In this document: positions 9,144-18,402 of the stretch, one piece after another | Numbering within the stretch: the first letter of the stretch is position 1 | Layout: every line of letters begins with the position of its first letter | Assembly (NCBI RefSeq): GCF_014642735.1 | Contig: NZ_BMIV01000001.1 | Coordinates: 248,001 to 312,000 of the forward strand | DNA length: 64,000 nucleotides | DNA from: Paracoccus acridae | Lineage (GTDB): Bacteria > Pseudomonadota > Alphaproteobacteria > Rhodobacterales > Rhodobacteraceae | Reading direction: 5' to 3' | The notes under the pieces: generated by a model | What the model was told of the DNA's origin: nothing | Databases searched by the model: none | Seen by the model: the letters and a program-made list of their open reading frames with translations, nothing else | Translations under genes and position numbers: made by a program

Positions 9144-10202
9144 ATGTCCGGCCACCGCCCCCAGACCCCTGACGATGTGGCCGCTGCCTTTCGCGCGGCT
9201 GTCGGCCGCTTCGCGCCTGACCGGCCCGTGCTGGTGCTGGGACATTTCGACGCCGACGGGCTGTCCGCCGCCGCGATCCTGGCGCAGGCCCTTGAACGCG
9301 CGGGCCGCCCGGCGGAAATCCGCATCACCGGCAAGGGCGAAAACCCCTGGTCGCCCGACCTCCGCAAGGAACTTGAGCCGCGGCGCCCCGGCGGGCTGGT
9401 CGTCACCGATCTGGGCATCCGCGACGGCGAGATCCTGCCCGGCGTGCCCACGGTCCTGGTCGATCATCATGTGCCCACCGGCACCCCTGGCGCGGCGGCG
9501 GTGATATCGGGAAACGGCTGGACGCCCGAGCCGACCTCGTCGCTGCTGGCCTTCTGGTGCGCGCAGGGGTTGGGAGAGGCCGACGACCTGCTGTGGCTTG
9601 CCGCCATGGGGCTGATCGGGGACATGGCCGACGATGGCTTTCCCGAACTGGCCCAGGCGCAGGGTCGCTACGGCAAGACGGCGCTGCGGGATGCGGTGTC
9701 GCTGGTCAACGCGCCGCGCCGGACGGCCCGGGCCGATGCAAGCCCGGCGCTTGCGCTTCTGCTGAAATGCGCCTCGCCCAAGGAACTGCTGAAGGGCGGC
9801 CACCCCGAAACCGCGCTGCTGCAGGCGGCCAAGGCCGAGGTCGCGGCGGAACTGGAGGCCGCCCGGCGTGCGCCGCCCAAGGTCCGGGGCGACGTCGCGC
9901 TGATCCGCTTTTCATCGCCATGCCAGATCCATCCGCTGGTCGCGCAATCCTGGCGCGGCAGGCTGCGGGACAAGATCGTGCTGGCCGTCAATACCGGCTA
10001 TCGCCCCGGCTGGGTCCACTTTGCCGCGCGCAGCGCGACCGGCGCGGACCTGATCCGGTTTCTGGCCGATCACCGCCCCCCCGGCGCGGGCACGGAATAC
10101 GGCAGCGGCCATGCCCAGGCCACGGGCGGCGCGCTGCGTCCCGCCGACTGGGCCGACTTCGCCGCCAGGATCGGCTTCCCCGAGGAGATTGCGCATGACT
10201 GA
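9144..10202 (+). CDS. DHH-family (RecJ-like) phosphoesterase
   Basis: 352 residues. Metal-binding motifs are visible: HFDADG at 34-39, Asp89 in VVTDLG and DHH at 107-109, with a C-terminal GSGHAQATGGAL resembling the DHHA1 glycine/histidine loop. Members hydrolyse phosphodiester bonds in single-stranded DNA, RNA or small nucleotides. It is shorter than RecJ (about 570 residues) and lacks an OB domain region. ATG at 9144 follows TTGGGGG; a TTG at 9126 is a weaker start. Its stop overlaps the UvsE start by 8 bp, so a partnership in repair is a reasonable inference. Confidence 0.75.
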   Translation: MSGHRPQTPDDVAAAFRAAVGRFAPDRPVLVLGHFDADGLSAAAILAQALERAGRPAEIRITGKGENPWSPDLRKELEPRRPGGLVVTDLGIRDGEILPGVPTVLVDHHVPTGTPGAAAVISGNGWTPEPTSSLLAFWCAQGLGEADDLLWLAAMGLIGDMADDGFPELAQAQGRYGKTALRDAVSLVNAPRRTARADASPALALLLKCASPKELLKGGHPETALLQAAKAEVAAELEAARRAPPKVRGDVALIRFSSPCQIHPLVAQSWRGRLRDKIVLAVNTGYRPGWVHFAARSATGADLIRFLADHRPPGAGTEYGSGHAQATGGALRPADWADFAARIGFPEEIAHD

Positions 10203-11364
10203 TCGACCGCTGCGCCTGGGCTTTCCCGTCAAGGTGATGGGACGGCCGGGCATGAAAAGCAACGACACCCGCCGCTGGCAGCAGAACCCGCACCTGAAGA
10301 CCTCGCTGGAACATGTGGACGCGATCTTGGATTATCTGGTCGAGGTCGGGATCGACATGTACCGCTTGTCCTCGGATCTGGCGCCCTATGCCACGCACCC
10401 CGACATGCCCCAGTTCCACGGCATGGTGGCCGAAAGCGATGCCGAACTGGCGGCGCTTGGCCGCAAGGCGCGCGACCTGGACATCCGGCTGTCCTTTCAT
10501 CCGTCGCAATTCGTGCTGCTGAACAGCCCCGATCCGGCGCTGACGGCGAAAAGCATCTGGGACCTGGCCTCGCAGGCCGAGATGCTGGACCGGATGGGCA
10601 TGGGGCCGGAAGGTGTCCTGGTGACCCATGTGGGCGGTGTCTATTACGACCGGGAAGCCAGCCGCGCCCGCTGGATCGAAGGCTACAACCAATGCCCCGA
10701 CCATGTCCGTCGCCGGCTGGTGCTGGAAAACGACGACATCCGCTTTTCCGCCGCCGACGTGCTGTGGATCCACGACCGCTGTGGGGTGCCGCTGATCTTC
10801 GATTACCAGCATTTCTGGTGCCTGAACCCCGAAGGGCTGGCGCTGCGGCCGACCCTGGAACGCTTTGTCCGGTCCTGGCCCCAGGGCGTGCGGCCGAAGA
10901 TCCACTTTTCCTCTCCCAGGACCGAACTGCGCGAGATCAAGCGAAAGGTGACGGACAAGGAACGCGCGGCCCTGAGGGCCCAGGGGACAAGCGGCGGCGG
11001 CGCGCTGACCAGGGATGTCGTTAAGGCCACATCCCGCTTCAAGACGGTGCTGTTGCCGCCCATCTGGACGGGCCATGCGGATTTCACCAATCCCTTCGAA
11101 TTCGCGACCTTCATGCGCGAGGCCCAGGGGCTTGATTTCGACGTGATGCTGGAAGCCAAGACCAAGGATTTGTCGCTGTTGAAGCTGCGGGGCGACCTGT
11201 TCCGCTATGCCTCCGATGTGGCTGCCCGATTTGGCCTGGGCCCGGACGACGCGGCAGGCCTGGAAGAGGCCGGGGACATGGGCGAAGACGCGGCCGAGGC
11301 CCAGGACATGCCGGACGTGGACGAGGGCGATCAGTTGGACGCGCCCAGGCGAATGGGGGCCTGA
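10195..11364 (+). CDS. uvsE: UV DNA damage endonuclease UvsE/UvdE
   Basis: 389 residues. The TIM-barrel metal-ligand strands are recognisable: SFHPSQFVLLNS, LVTHVGGVYYDR, LVLENDDIRFS, IFDYQHFWC, KIHFSS and GHADF. The family nicks DNA 5' of UV photoproducts as an alternative to UvrABC. The last 50 residues form an acidic low-complexity tail (EEAGDMGEDAAEAQDM) beyond the catalytic core. The start lies inside the end of the DHH gene (ATGACTGA), implying coupled translation. Confidence 0.9.
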   Translation: MTDRPLRLGFPVKVMGRPGMKSNDTRRWQQNPHLKTSLEHVDAILDYLVEVGIDMYRLSSDLAPYATHPDMPQFHGMVAESDAELAALGRKARDLDIRLSFHPSQFVLLNSPDPALTAKSIWDLASQAEMLDRMGMGPEGVLVTHVGGVYYDREASRARWIEGYNQCPDHVRRRLVLENDDIRFSAADVLWIHDRCGVPLIFDYQHFWCLNPEGLALRPTLERFVRSWPQGVRPKIHFSSPRTELREIKRKVTDKERAALRAQGTSGGGALTRDVVKATSRFKTVLLPPIWTGHADFTNPFEFATFMREAQGLDFDVMLEAKTKDLSLLKLRGDLFRYASDVAARFGLGPDDAAGLEEAGDMGEDAAEAQDMPDVDEGDQLDAPRRMGA

Positions 11365-11455
11365 ACCTTGCGCGACGCAACGAATGTCCCGGCCTGCATC
11401 CGGGCAGGCGCCATCGGTGTCGCTGAAACCTTCACCCTGGACCGGAGGCCGGACC

Positions 11456-12166
11456 ATGTCATTCACCGATGAGGATCGAGAAGCGGTCGCGGTCATCGCA
11501 CGCCGCCACGGCTTCAGCCCCCGCGCGGCCGAGACCATGCTGTCCGCGCTTGTCGGAGGCCATGCCCGGCAGGCGCAGTTCGACCATCCCGAATTCGGCG
11601 GCATGGGGCAATGGTCCGGCGGCGGGATGCTGATGATCGGGGACATGTTCAACAGCGCCCTCAAGTCCCGTGTCGGCGATCTGATCCGCAACCTGACCGA
11701 CCTTGCGCAGGCCCTTGCGCAACGCCCGCCCGCATCGGTCCCGGACGCGTCCGATCCCGCCTGGCCCCCCGACCTGGGGGTGCCGTCCGCAAGCGGAAGC
11801 CAGAACGGCGTGGATTATGCGGTCTTTCCCGCCGCACGCCGCTTGGCCATCCGCCGGAACGGGCAGGTGTCGCTGTATGATACCGGCGATCACCGGATCG
11901 GCGGCGTGTCCCAGCAGCAGGGCGGAACATCTTCGCTTCTGTTCACCAGCCAGCACGGCCCGGTGCCGCTGGACAGCCTGGTTCCAATAGCCGCCTTGCC
12001 GGGGCCGGGCGACACGCCCGGCGATCCCGCGCGGTCGGATGCAGCCCACCCGACGGATGCTGCGATCCTTGCCACCATCGAGCAGCTTCACGCCCTGCTG
12101 TCCCGGGGGATCCTGACGCAAGCCGAATTCGACGCGAAAAAATCGGATCTGCTGAACAGGCTTTAA
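11456..12166 (+). CDS. SHOCT-domain protein of unknown function
   Basis: 236 residues. The last 35 residues (ILATIEQLHALLSRGIL, then TQAEFDAKKSDLLNRL) form a SHOCT domain, a short helical oligomerisation module. The middle (about 115-165) contains a small beta-rich region, AVFPAARRLAIRRNGQVSLY. The N-terminus is glycine/methionine rich (GGMGQWSGGGMLMIGDMF). No signal peptide or catalytic motif was found. It starts 91 bp after uvsE on the same strand, so co-transcription is possible. Confidence 0.7.
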   Translation: MSFTDEDREAVAVIARRHGFSPRAAETMLSALVGGHARQAQFDHPEFGGMGQWSGGGMLMIGDMFNSALKSRVGDLIRNLTDLAQALAQRPPASVPDASDPAWPPDLGVPSASGSQNGVDYAVFPAARRLAIRRNGQVSLYDTGDHRIGGVSQQQGGTSSLLFTSQHGPVPLDSLVPIAALPGPGDTPGDPARSDAAHPTDAAILATIEQLHALLSRGILTQAEFDAKKSDLLNRL

Positions 12167-12562
12167 GGGGGACTGCTTGCCGCCGTCCCGATCCCGCGAC
12201 CTTCTCGAGGTGATGCGAAAGCCGTCCCCGACCAGCCGCTAGACCGGCAACCGAACGGACCGGCCGATTGGCCCGGATAAGGGCGGCGCAGTCCCAAGCC
12301 GAATCCGCCGGTGCCCTGGTGCCGGTTCTGCAACGGCTGATTGTCACCGCCAAGACCGCATCTGGATACGGCTTTGTCGGCCGTGCTTATCCCGCAGCCC
12401 GTGGCGGCATGGCGGGTCATGGCGGTGCACGAGAACGGGAGAACCGCTTGGGGCAAGGCCAGGCCCAGGCCGTCACCAGCGGCCGGGCCTGCCTGACCGC
12501 GGCAGGCAGTCGGCCCTTCGCTGTTCGATTGCGGTTTTGCCCCATGTGTCTAATCTGCCCGC
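12167..12562. other. Intergenic region without a convincing gene
   Basis: About 396 bp between the SHOCT gene and the glycosylase gene. Open frames exist on both strands, but their translations are compositionally like out-of-frame GC-rich DNA and match no family known to me. No tRNA-like fold or strong terminator was seen. Confidence 0.5.
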
Positions 12563-13783
12563 ATGAATCCGCCCCTGCTGACAAATGCCGATGCACGCCG
12601 GCTGTTCCTGGATCGACACCTGCTGTTGCGGCCGCAGCCTGGTCCAGCCACGGGCGGTGATCTGGCGGGCGTGCTGACGGATCTGGGTTTCGTCCAGGTG
12701 GACGGCGTCAACACGCTGGCGCGCGCGCATGACCTGATCCTGTGGTCGCGACGGGGCCGGTATCGTCCCCTGGCGCTTGATCGTCTTGTCTCCCGCCAGC
12801 GTCTTGCCTTCGAACACTGGACCCATGATGCCGCCATCATCCCGATGCAGTTCTATCCGATGTGGCGGCTGAAATTCGCGCGCGACGAGGCAAGGATGCA
12901 GCAACGCTGGCCGGCCTGGCGCGGCGAGGGCTGGGACCGAGAGATTGATGCCATCCTGCGACGCATTGCCGACCAGGGACCTGCCAGCACCACGGATGTC
13001 GGCCCGGACAAGGGGGGCGGCGGGGGCGGATGGTGGGACTGGCACCCCTCGAAGACGGCGCTTGAATATCTCTGGCGATCGGGGCGGCTGGCGATCAGCC
13101 ACCGCACAGGATTTCGCAAGATCTACGACCTGTCGGAGCGGGTGATCCCGGCCGAATACCGCAACATCCAGCTTGATCCGCCGCAGATCATCGACTGGGC
13201 CTTGTCGGCGGCCTTGGACCGGCTTGGCTTTGCCACAAGCGGCGAACTGGCCGCCTTCTTCGAGATCGCCACCCGTGACGAGGCGAAGCAATGGTGCGCC
13301 GATGCCCTGGCCGCGGGTCGGATCGTCGAAATCGACGTGGAAATGGCCGACGGAACCCGGCGGCGCAGCGTCTCGACAGTGGCATCGCTGGATAGGCTGT
13401 CGATGTTGCCCCCGCCATCGCAACGGGTGCGGCTGCTGTCGCCCTTCGATCCCGCCTTGCGTGATCGCGCAAGGGCCTGGCGGTTGTTCGGCTTCCATTA
13501 CCGGATCGAGATCTTCGTGCCCGCGCCCCGCCGCCGATACGGCTATTACGTGTTCCCGGTCATGCAGGGCGACCGGCTTATCGGACGGCTCGACGCGAAA
13601 CGCGACGGGGGCGTGCTGACCGTGCGGGCCTTCTGGCCCGAGAAGGGGGTCAGGCTGGGTCGCGCCAGGCAGGCCGGACTTCTGGCCGAACTGCAACGCG
13701 TCCTGCCCTTGGCCGGGGCGACCGAGGTCCGCCTTGGGCCCGACTGGCTGAAGGAAGTGGGCGACCAGGCGGCACCGGCCTGA
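12563..13783 (+). CDS. Winged-helix DNA glycosylase, AlkX/YcaQ type
   Basis: 406 residues. The segment FVQVDGVNTLARAHDLILWSR, here from residue 43, carries the catalytic Q-V-D motif (45-47) that marks the AlkX/YcaQ branch of the HTH_42 family; AlkZ proteins have QxQ. Residue-length and the late FDPALRDRARAWRLFGFHYR region also fit. E. coli YcaQ unhooks nitrogen-mustard interstrand crosslinks. With UvsE and the DHH protein nearby, this makes a small DNA repair neighbourhood, although the genes need not be co-transcribed. Confidence 0.85.
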   Translation: MNPPLLTNADARRLFLDRHLLLRPQPGPATGGDLAGVLTDLGFVQVDGVNTLARAHDLILWSRRGRYRPLALDRLVSRQRLAFEHWTHDAAIIPMQFYPMWRLKFARDEARMQQRWPAWRGEGWDREIDAILRRIADQGPASTTDVGPDKGGGGGGWWDWHPSKTALEYLWRSGRLAISHRTGFRKIYDLSERVIPAEYRNIQLDPPQIIDWALSAALDRLGFATSGELAAFFEIATRDEAKQWCADALAAGRIVEIDVEMADGTRRRSVSTVASLDRLSMLPPPSQRVRLLSPFDPALRDRARAWRLFGFHYRIEIFVPAPRRRYGYYVFPVMQGDRLIGRLDAKRDGGVLTVRAFWPEKGVRLGRARQAGLLAELQRVLPLAGATEVRLGPDWLKEVGDQAAPA

Positions 13784-13809
13784 GCCTTGGGTTCCGGGCA
13801 GGGCGGTCG

Positions 13810-13830
13810 TTAACCCATTCTTTCTGATTC
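13810..13830 (+). promoter_or_regulatory. TTAACC half-site and GANTC before fliI
   Basis: TTAACC at 13810-13815, a CtrA-like half-site, and GATTC at 13826-13830, a CcrM methylation sequence, lie about 120-140 bp before the fliI start. CtrA controls flagellar genes in many alphaproteobacteria, so the site is suggestive. The second TTAA half expected at 7-bp spacing is absent. Confidence 0.25.
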
Positions 13831-13950
13831 TGCGCCAAGATGTCTCTATGGCGGCATGTGCTGCCGGGCAGGCGGCAGGCATGCGGGATACACCATCATC
13901 GCTGACCGAAGATCCGTGATGCCATGCAGGCTGACGAACGGAAGGCGGAC

Positions 13951-15285
13951 ATGGACCAACTGACCTCGATCGCGGCGCGCATCGCCGACTTGCGCCTGAC
14001 CCGGCATTTCGGCCGCGTGCATTCGATGCAGGCCGGCCTGATCCGGGTCGAGGGGCTGAACAGCCATGCCTCGGTCGGGGACAGGGTGATGATCTCCCTC
14101 CAAAAGGGCCAGGTCGCCGGAGAGATCGTGGGCCTTGCGCCGCGCCATGCCGACGTGCTGCCCGAAGGCGACGCCGAGGGGCTGTCCGTGGGGGCAGAGG
14201 TCGAGCTGCTGTTCGCGCCGACCATTGCGCCCTGCGACGCCTGGATCGGGCGGATCATCGACCCGCTGGGACAGCCGCTGGACGGACGGCCCCTGACCCT
14301 GGGCCGCGAACCCTTGCCCTATCGCCGCGAAGCCCCTCCGGCGGTGCGCCGAAAACGGCTGGGGACGCGTCTGCCCACGGGGTTCGCGGTCTTCGACACG
14401 CTGCTGCCCCTGGTCAAGGGCCAGCGGATCGGGCTGTTCGCCGGATCGGGCGTCGGCAAGTCCACGTTGCTGTCGGGCCTGGCCAAGGGCGTTCAGGCCG
14501 ATGTCGTGGTGATCGCCATGATCGGCGAACGCGGACGCGAATTGCGCGAATTCGTGGAAAAGACCCTGGGACCGGAAGGCATGGCCCGGGCGGTCATCGT
14601 GGCCGCGACATCCGACCGATCCCCCTTGATCCGGCGGCGCTGCGCCTGGGCCGCGATGGCGGTGGCGGAACATTTCCGCGACCAGGGCCGCCATGTGCTG
14701 TTCCTGGCCGATTCGATCACCCGCTTTGCCGAAGCGCATCGAGAGATTGCCCTGGCTGCCGGCGAACCCCCCAGCTATCGCGGCTTTCCTCCCTCGGTGT
14801 CGAACCTGATCATGGCCCTGGCCGAAAGGTCCGGTCCGGGGCTGGAAGGAACGGGCGACATCACCGGCATCTTCAGCGTACTAGTGGCCGGTTCCGACAT
14901 GGAGGAGCCGGTGGCCGACATCCTGCGCGGCACGCTGGACGGGCATGTGGTGCTGGACCGCACGATCGCGGAACGCGGGCGCTTTCCGGCGATCGACGTG
15001 GTGAAATCGGTGTCGCGGTCCTTGCCCGATGCCGCCACCCCTGACGAGAACAGGATGATCGGCAAGGCCAGGGCCGCCTTGGGCGCCTATGCCGAATCCG
15101 AACTGATGATCCGCGCGGGCCTTTACGCCGCGGGCGCCGATCCCCGCCTGGACGAAGCGGTGAAGCTGTTTCCCCAGCTTGACGATCTGGTCACGGTCAA
15201 GACCCCCGGCATCGCCGAAAGCTTTGCCGCGCTTGCCGCGGCCCTGCGGGTTTCCGCCCAGGCCCGGCAAATGCCGCGGGGCTGA
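13951..15285 (+). CDS. fliI: Flagellar/type III export ATPase FliI
   Basis: 444 residues. Walker A GSGVGKST is at 165-172. MIGERGRELREFVEKTLG and FLADSITRFAEAHREIALA are classic FliI/YscN sequences, and ILRGTLDGHVVLDR matches the catalytic-domain end. It powers substrate unfolding at the flagellar export gate. The start at 13951 is preferred because GGAAGG sits 5 bp upstream; an ATG at 13924 would add 9 residues. No other flagellar or secretion gene lies within the window, so it stands alone here. Confidence 0.88.
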   Translation: MDQLTSIAARIADLRLTRHFGRVHSMQAGLIRVEGLNSHASVGDRVMISLQKGQVAGEIVGLAPRHADVLPEGDAEGLSVGAEVELLFAPTIAPCDAWIGRIIDPLGQPLDGRPLTLGREPLPYRREAPPAVRRKRLGTRLPTGFAVFDTLLPLVKGQRIGLFAGSGVGKSTLLSGLAKGVQADVVVIAMIGERGRELREFVEKTLGPEGMARAVIVAATSDRSPLIRRRCAWAAMAVAEHFRDQGRHVLFLADSITRFAEAHREIALAAGEPPSYRGFPPSVSNLIMALAERSGPGLEGTGDITGIFSVLVAGSDMEEPVADILRGTLDGHVVLDRTIAERGRFPAIDVVKSVSRSLPDAATPDENRMIGKARAALGAYAESELMIRAGLYAAGADPRLDEAVKLFPQLDDLVTVKTPGIAESFAALAAALRVSAQARQMPRG

Positions 15286-15381
15286 AACCAACAGCCAAGC
15301 AACTGAGTTAGCTTAATGAATGTTAGGTCGGTCGCGGCGCCATTGCGCCGGAATGGGTGATTTGCCAAACCACGCGAAAGG

Positions 15382-16125
15382 ATGGTGACCGAATTGGCAA
15401 TTACCGAGTATTTTATCCGCTATCTTCAAAGGCGTGACAGTCTCGGCCCGAATGACCTGGAACGTCTTCGCGCATTGAAGACCGAACATGCCAGCTTTGC
15501 CGCGGGCGAGGTCATCGTTCCCGCCGGCAGCAGCCCCAGCCGCAGCTGCATGATGCTGCGCGGCCTGTCGGCCCGGTCGCATGCCCTTGTGGGAAGGCCC
15601 GACGACCGCGTCATCACGGCATTGCATGTTCCGGGGGATTTTGTCGATCTTCATGCCTTCATCATGTCAAGGATGGATCATTCCATCATCGCCATCGGTC
15701 CGGCCGAGGTGGAATTCATCGATCATGCCGAACTGATCGAAACCACCAGGAGCTTTCCCCATCTGGCCCGGCTCTTGTGGATGACCACCATGCTGGATGC
15801 GGCGATCCACCGGCAATGGCTGGTTGCCGCCGCGTCCCTGCGATCTAGTGCCCATCTGGCCCATCTTCTGTGCGAGATTTACGTCCGGCTGCAAACTGTG
15901 GGGGTGGCCTCGGACCGCCAGCTGCACCTGCCGCTGCTGCAGCGCGAACTGGCGGATATCCTGGGCTATTCGCCGATCCATGTGAACCGCGCGGTCCGGG
16001 ATCTGCGCGACCGGGGGCTGATCCGCTGGCTGGGGGCGGATATCACCATCATCGACTGGAACGGGCTGGCCCTGCTGGCGCGCTTCGACCCGTCCTATCT
16101 GGATCTGGAGCGCACGCCCCGCTGA
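15382..16125 (+). CDS. Crp/Fnr-family transcriptional regulator
   Basis: 247 residues: N-terminal cyclic-nucleotide-binding-like domain (about 20-135), a dimerisation helix, then a winged helix where LLQRELADILGYSPIHVNRAVRDLRD (from about 185, quoted in part) is the DNA-recognition region. There is no cysteine cluster for an iron-sulfur centre, so it is not a true FNR. The AAGGA directly abutting the ATG at 15382 hints that the GTG at 15385 may be used. The AT-rich 96-bp upstream gap is likely its promoter. Confidence 0.82.
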   Translation: MVTELAITEYFIRYLQRRDSLGPNDLERLRALKTEHASFAAGEVIVPAGSSPSRSCMMLRGLSARSHALVGRPDDRVITALHVPGDFVDLHAFIMSRMDHSIIAIGPAEVEFIDHAELIETTRSFPHLARLLWMTTMLDAAIHRQWLVAAASLRSSAHLAHLLCEIYVRLQTVGVASDRQLHLPLLQRELADILGYSPIHVNRAVRDLRDRGLIRWLGADITIIDWNGLALLARFDPSYLDLERTPR

Positions 16126-16884
16126 TCACTGGCACAGCCGCCAGTCGCTGCGCCGCGCCGCCACGTCAAGGTGCAGGTGGTCGTCATGCGCATCGTTCGA
16201 TCCGGGTCCCAGCACGGTGGTGAAGAACAGGCATCCTGCCGCCCGCACGGTGCGCTGGAACGCCTCGGCCATGTCGCCTGAATCGGCGCGCGGCTGGACG
16301 ATCAGCGGATCGGCACCATCCAGCACGAAGCCCGCGATGTCGATGGCATTGCCAAGCGCGTGTTCCGACAGCTTGGGCTGGTCCGCGCCGGTTCCCACAC
16401 GCGGCCGGCAGTCATAGGATGTGCCAAGCTGCAAGCCCGTGACACGCGGTGCGCCGGGCAGCATCATGGCCGCCGGACGCACGAAATCGCGCGCCCAGAA
16501 CCCAAGCGCACGCGCCGTGTCGCAGCGCATGACCGCACCGCCCTCCAGGCTCAGGTCGGGCAGGATCCGTTCCACCCGGATCGGGCGGGCAATGCCGCAG
16601 TCGGGATCCTCGGGGTCGGTGATGGCCGGTTCCTTGGTATAGACGGTCCCCAGAAAGGACAGGGCCAGCATGCAGGCGGCGTATTCCTGATCCGTTTCCT
16701 GCACGACGAACCAGCCGGGCGGGGCAGGGGGACCAAAGACCAAAGCCGGTTCCTGCGGAACGTCCGGCCCAGCCTGCGGTTGCGCTTCCTCGGGACCGGG
16801 ACGTTCGGGCGGGCGGTCCTGCGCGGCGGCAAATGCCGGCTGGCACAGGGCCAGGGCGCACAGGATCGCGCGCCAGCGGATCAC
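16126..16884 (-). CDS. Extensin-like C-terminal domain protein, exported
   Basis: 252 residues with a signal peptide (ALCQPAFAAA, cut near residue 20) and a proline-rich linker (PPERPGPEEAQPQAG). The domain contains KLSEHALGNAIDIAGF and DAHDDHLHLDVA, the histidine/aspartate arrangement that relates this family to zinc D-Ala-D-Ala peptidases. It probably acts on peptidoglycan or the cell wall in the periplasm (inference). Its start overlaps the end of the L,D-transpeptidase gene by 4 bp, so the two form an operon. Confidence 0.78.
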   Translation of the reverse strand: MIRWRAILCALALCQPAFAAAQDRPPERPGPEEAQPQAGPDVPQEPALVFGPPAPPGWFVVQETDQEYAACMLALSFLGTVYTKEPAITDPEDPDCGIARPIRVERILPDLSLEGGAVMRCDTARALGFWARDFVRPAAMMLPGAPRVTGLQLGTSYDCRPRVGTGADQPKLSEHALGNAIDIAGFVLDGADPLIVQPRADSGDMAEAFQRTVRAAGCLFFTTVLGPGSNDAHDDHLHLDVAARRSDWRLCQ

Positions 16885-18158
16885 GGTTGTTCGTCCACGG
16901 GCGGCAGCACGAAACCGCTGGGAAGGGCGCCCGTCAGGGCATCGGTCAGCGGATCGCCCGTCGGGGCCAGGGCATCCGCCTCCTCCTCGGAGGTGTTTTC
17001 ATAGACAGGCTCGGCCGGGGCGCGCTTGGCCGCCAGCGGATCGGCATAATCCAGCGGGGCGGCGGGGGCCGTTTCCGCAGGCGCCGTGGTGGTTTCCGCC
17101 GCGACCGCCGGTTCGGCGGATGCGGGGGCAGGCGCGACGTTGCCACCGGTCGCGTCGGCGATGGTCATGCCTTGGGGCAGGAACTCCACCGTCGTCTTGT
17201 CTGCGCTGACCATGCGGGCCAGTTCCTCGGCATCCCAGTTGGTCAGCCGCACGCAGCCCATCGACTGATTGCGGAACAGGGTGGACGGGGTGGGGGTGCC
17301 GTGGATGCCATAGGTGGGCTTGGACAAACCGATCCAGACGGTTCCCACAGGCCCGTTCGGCCCGGGCGGCACCACCAGCACCTTGTCGTTGTCGCCCTGC
17401 TGGAAGTTCTTCTTCGGGTCATAGGTATAGTTCGGGTTCAGCGCGACCGTCTTCACCTGATGCGTCCCCGAAGGCGAGGGGGTCGCCGACGATCCGATGG
17501 TCGCGGGGTAATCGACCAGCAGTTTTCCGTTCGCATCGAAGCCCGCGACCCGCCGCGTGTTCACATCGACCAGGATCCGCGCGACGCTGCCGCGCATCCG
17601 GCTGCCGGTATCGACGACCTTGATCGTGTTGCCGGGCACCAGATCGACGCCGGGATTCAGGAAGGCGATGAATTTCTCATCCATGTGGAACCGCTCGCCC
17701 AGGCGTTCGGCGACACTGGTATGGGCCATGGCGGCCATTTGCGCCTTTTCGGCGTAATCGGTGGGAATCGCGTCCACAAGGCCCTGCGCGTCTTCCGCCG
17801 TGATGGTGTAATCCTTGGTCGCGGGCAGGGCCGCGAAGGATTGCAGCAGGTTCCAGACATGCGGGTCCATCACCCCGTCGATGGGCAGGCCCGACCGGCG
17901 TTCGAAGGCCATGATCGCGCTCTGGCTCATGCCGCCCTTGAAGCCGTCGATCACGCCCGGAGAGATCCCGGACCTGTCCAGCAGAACCTGCACCTTGGTC
18001 GTCAGCGCCGACCGCCCCGAGGGCAGATCGCCCCCCGCATAGGACGCGGCCTCGATATCGGCGGAGGTGAAGGGCAGATCCGTCTGGGCCGTCGCGGGCA
18101 GCGCAGACAGCGCCGCAAGGATCAGGGCAAGCGGGATTCGCAGGGTGAATCGCGGCAT
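16881..18158 (-). CDS. L,D-transpeptidase (YkuD family) with peptidoglycan-binding region
   Basis: 425 residues with a signal peptide ending ATA (about residue 24). Residues about 45-110 resemble a peptidoglycan-binding domain. The YkuD catalytic site is clear: YGIHGTPTPS then NQSMGCVRLTNWDA, containing the conserved His, Ser, Cys and Arg. It makes 3-3 crosslinks or attaches proteins to peptidoglycan. The C-terminal about 90 residues are an Ala/Pro/Glu-rich tail of unknown role. First gene of a two-gene operon with the extensin-like protein. Confidence 0.88.
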   Translation of the reverse strand: MPRFTLRIPLALILAALSALPATAQTDLPFTSADIEAASYAGGDLPSGRSALTTKVQVLLDRSGISPGVIDGFKGGMSQSAIMAFERRSGLPIDGVMDPHVWNLLQSFAALPATKDYTITAEDAQGLVDAIPTDYAEKAQMAAMAHTSVAERLGERFHMDEKFIAFLNPGVDLVPGNTIKVVDTGSRMRGSVARILVDVNTRRVAGFDANGKLLVDYPATIGSSATPSPSGTHQVKTVALNPNYTYDPKKNFQQGDNDKVLVVPPGPNGPVGTVWIGLSKPTYGIHGTPTPSTLFRNQSMGCVRLTNWDAEELARMVSADKTTVEFLPQGMTIADATGGNVAPAPASAEPAVAAETTTAPAETAPAAPLDYADPLAAKRAPAEPVYENTSEEEADALAPTGDPLTDALTGALPSGFVLPPVDEQP

Positions 18159-18324
18159 CAGAATCTCCGTCGGGTCAGGCGCAGCATTCCGCGTCTTTCG
18201 CGGAACCGCCAGATAGACCGCCAGTCACATTCCGGTCAATTCCAGTTTGAGTTTGCCGCATCGCCGCACTAGCCTGCCGCTGCGCCGGCGGATCCGGGGG
18301 CAGGACGGGCGGACCAATTCGACC

Positions 18325-18402
18325 ATGAAGATGATGGGACTTGCCGCCGTGGGCACGACGATCGCCTTGATTTCCCTGGAACGTCCGCGTCGATGTCGCT
18401 GA
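18325..18402 (+). CDS. Possible 25-residue hydrophobic peptide
   Basis: A short frame encodes MKMMGLAAVGTTIALISLER followed by PRRCR. It is hydrophobic with a basic tail, and its TGA overlaps the next start by 10 bp (ATGTCGCTGA at 18393-18402). No strong RBS precedes it. It could be a translational-coupling leader, a relic of a DctQ subunit, or chance. Confidence 0.22.
   Translation: MKMMGLAAVGTTIALISLERPRRCR

Noticed and set aside
12163..12660. Open frames in the 396-bp gap before the AlkX-type gene
   Set aside because: Neither strand shows coding-like composition, an RBS or a recognisable family, so no gene was called.
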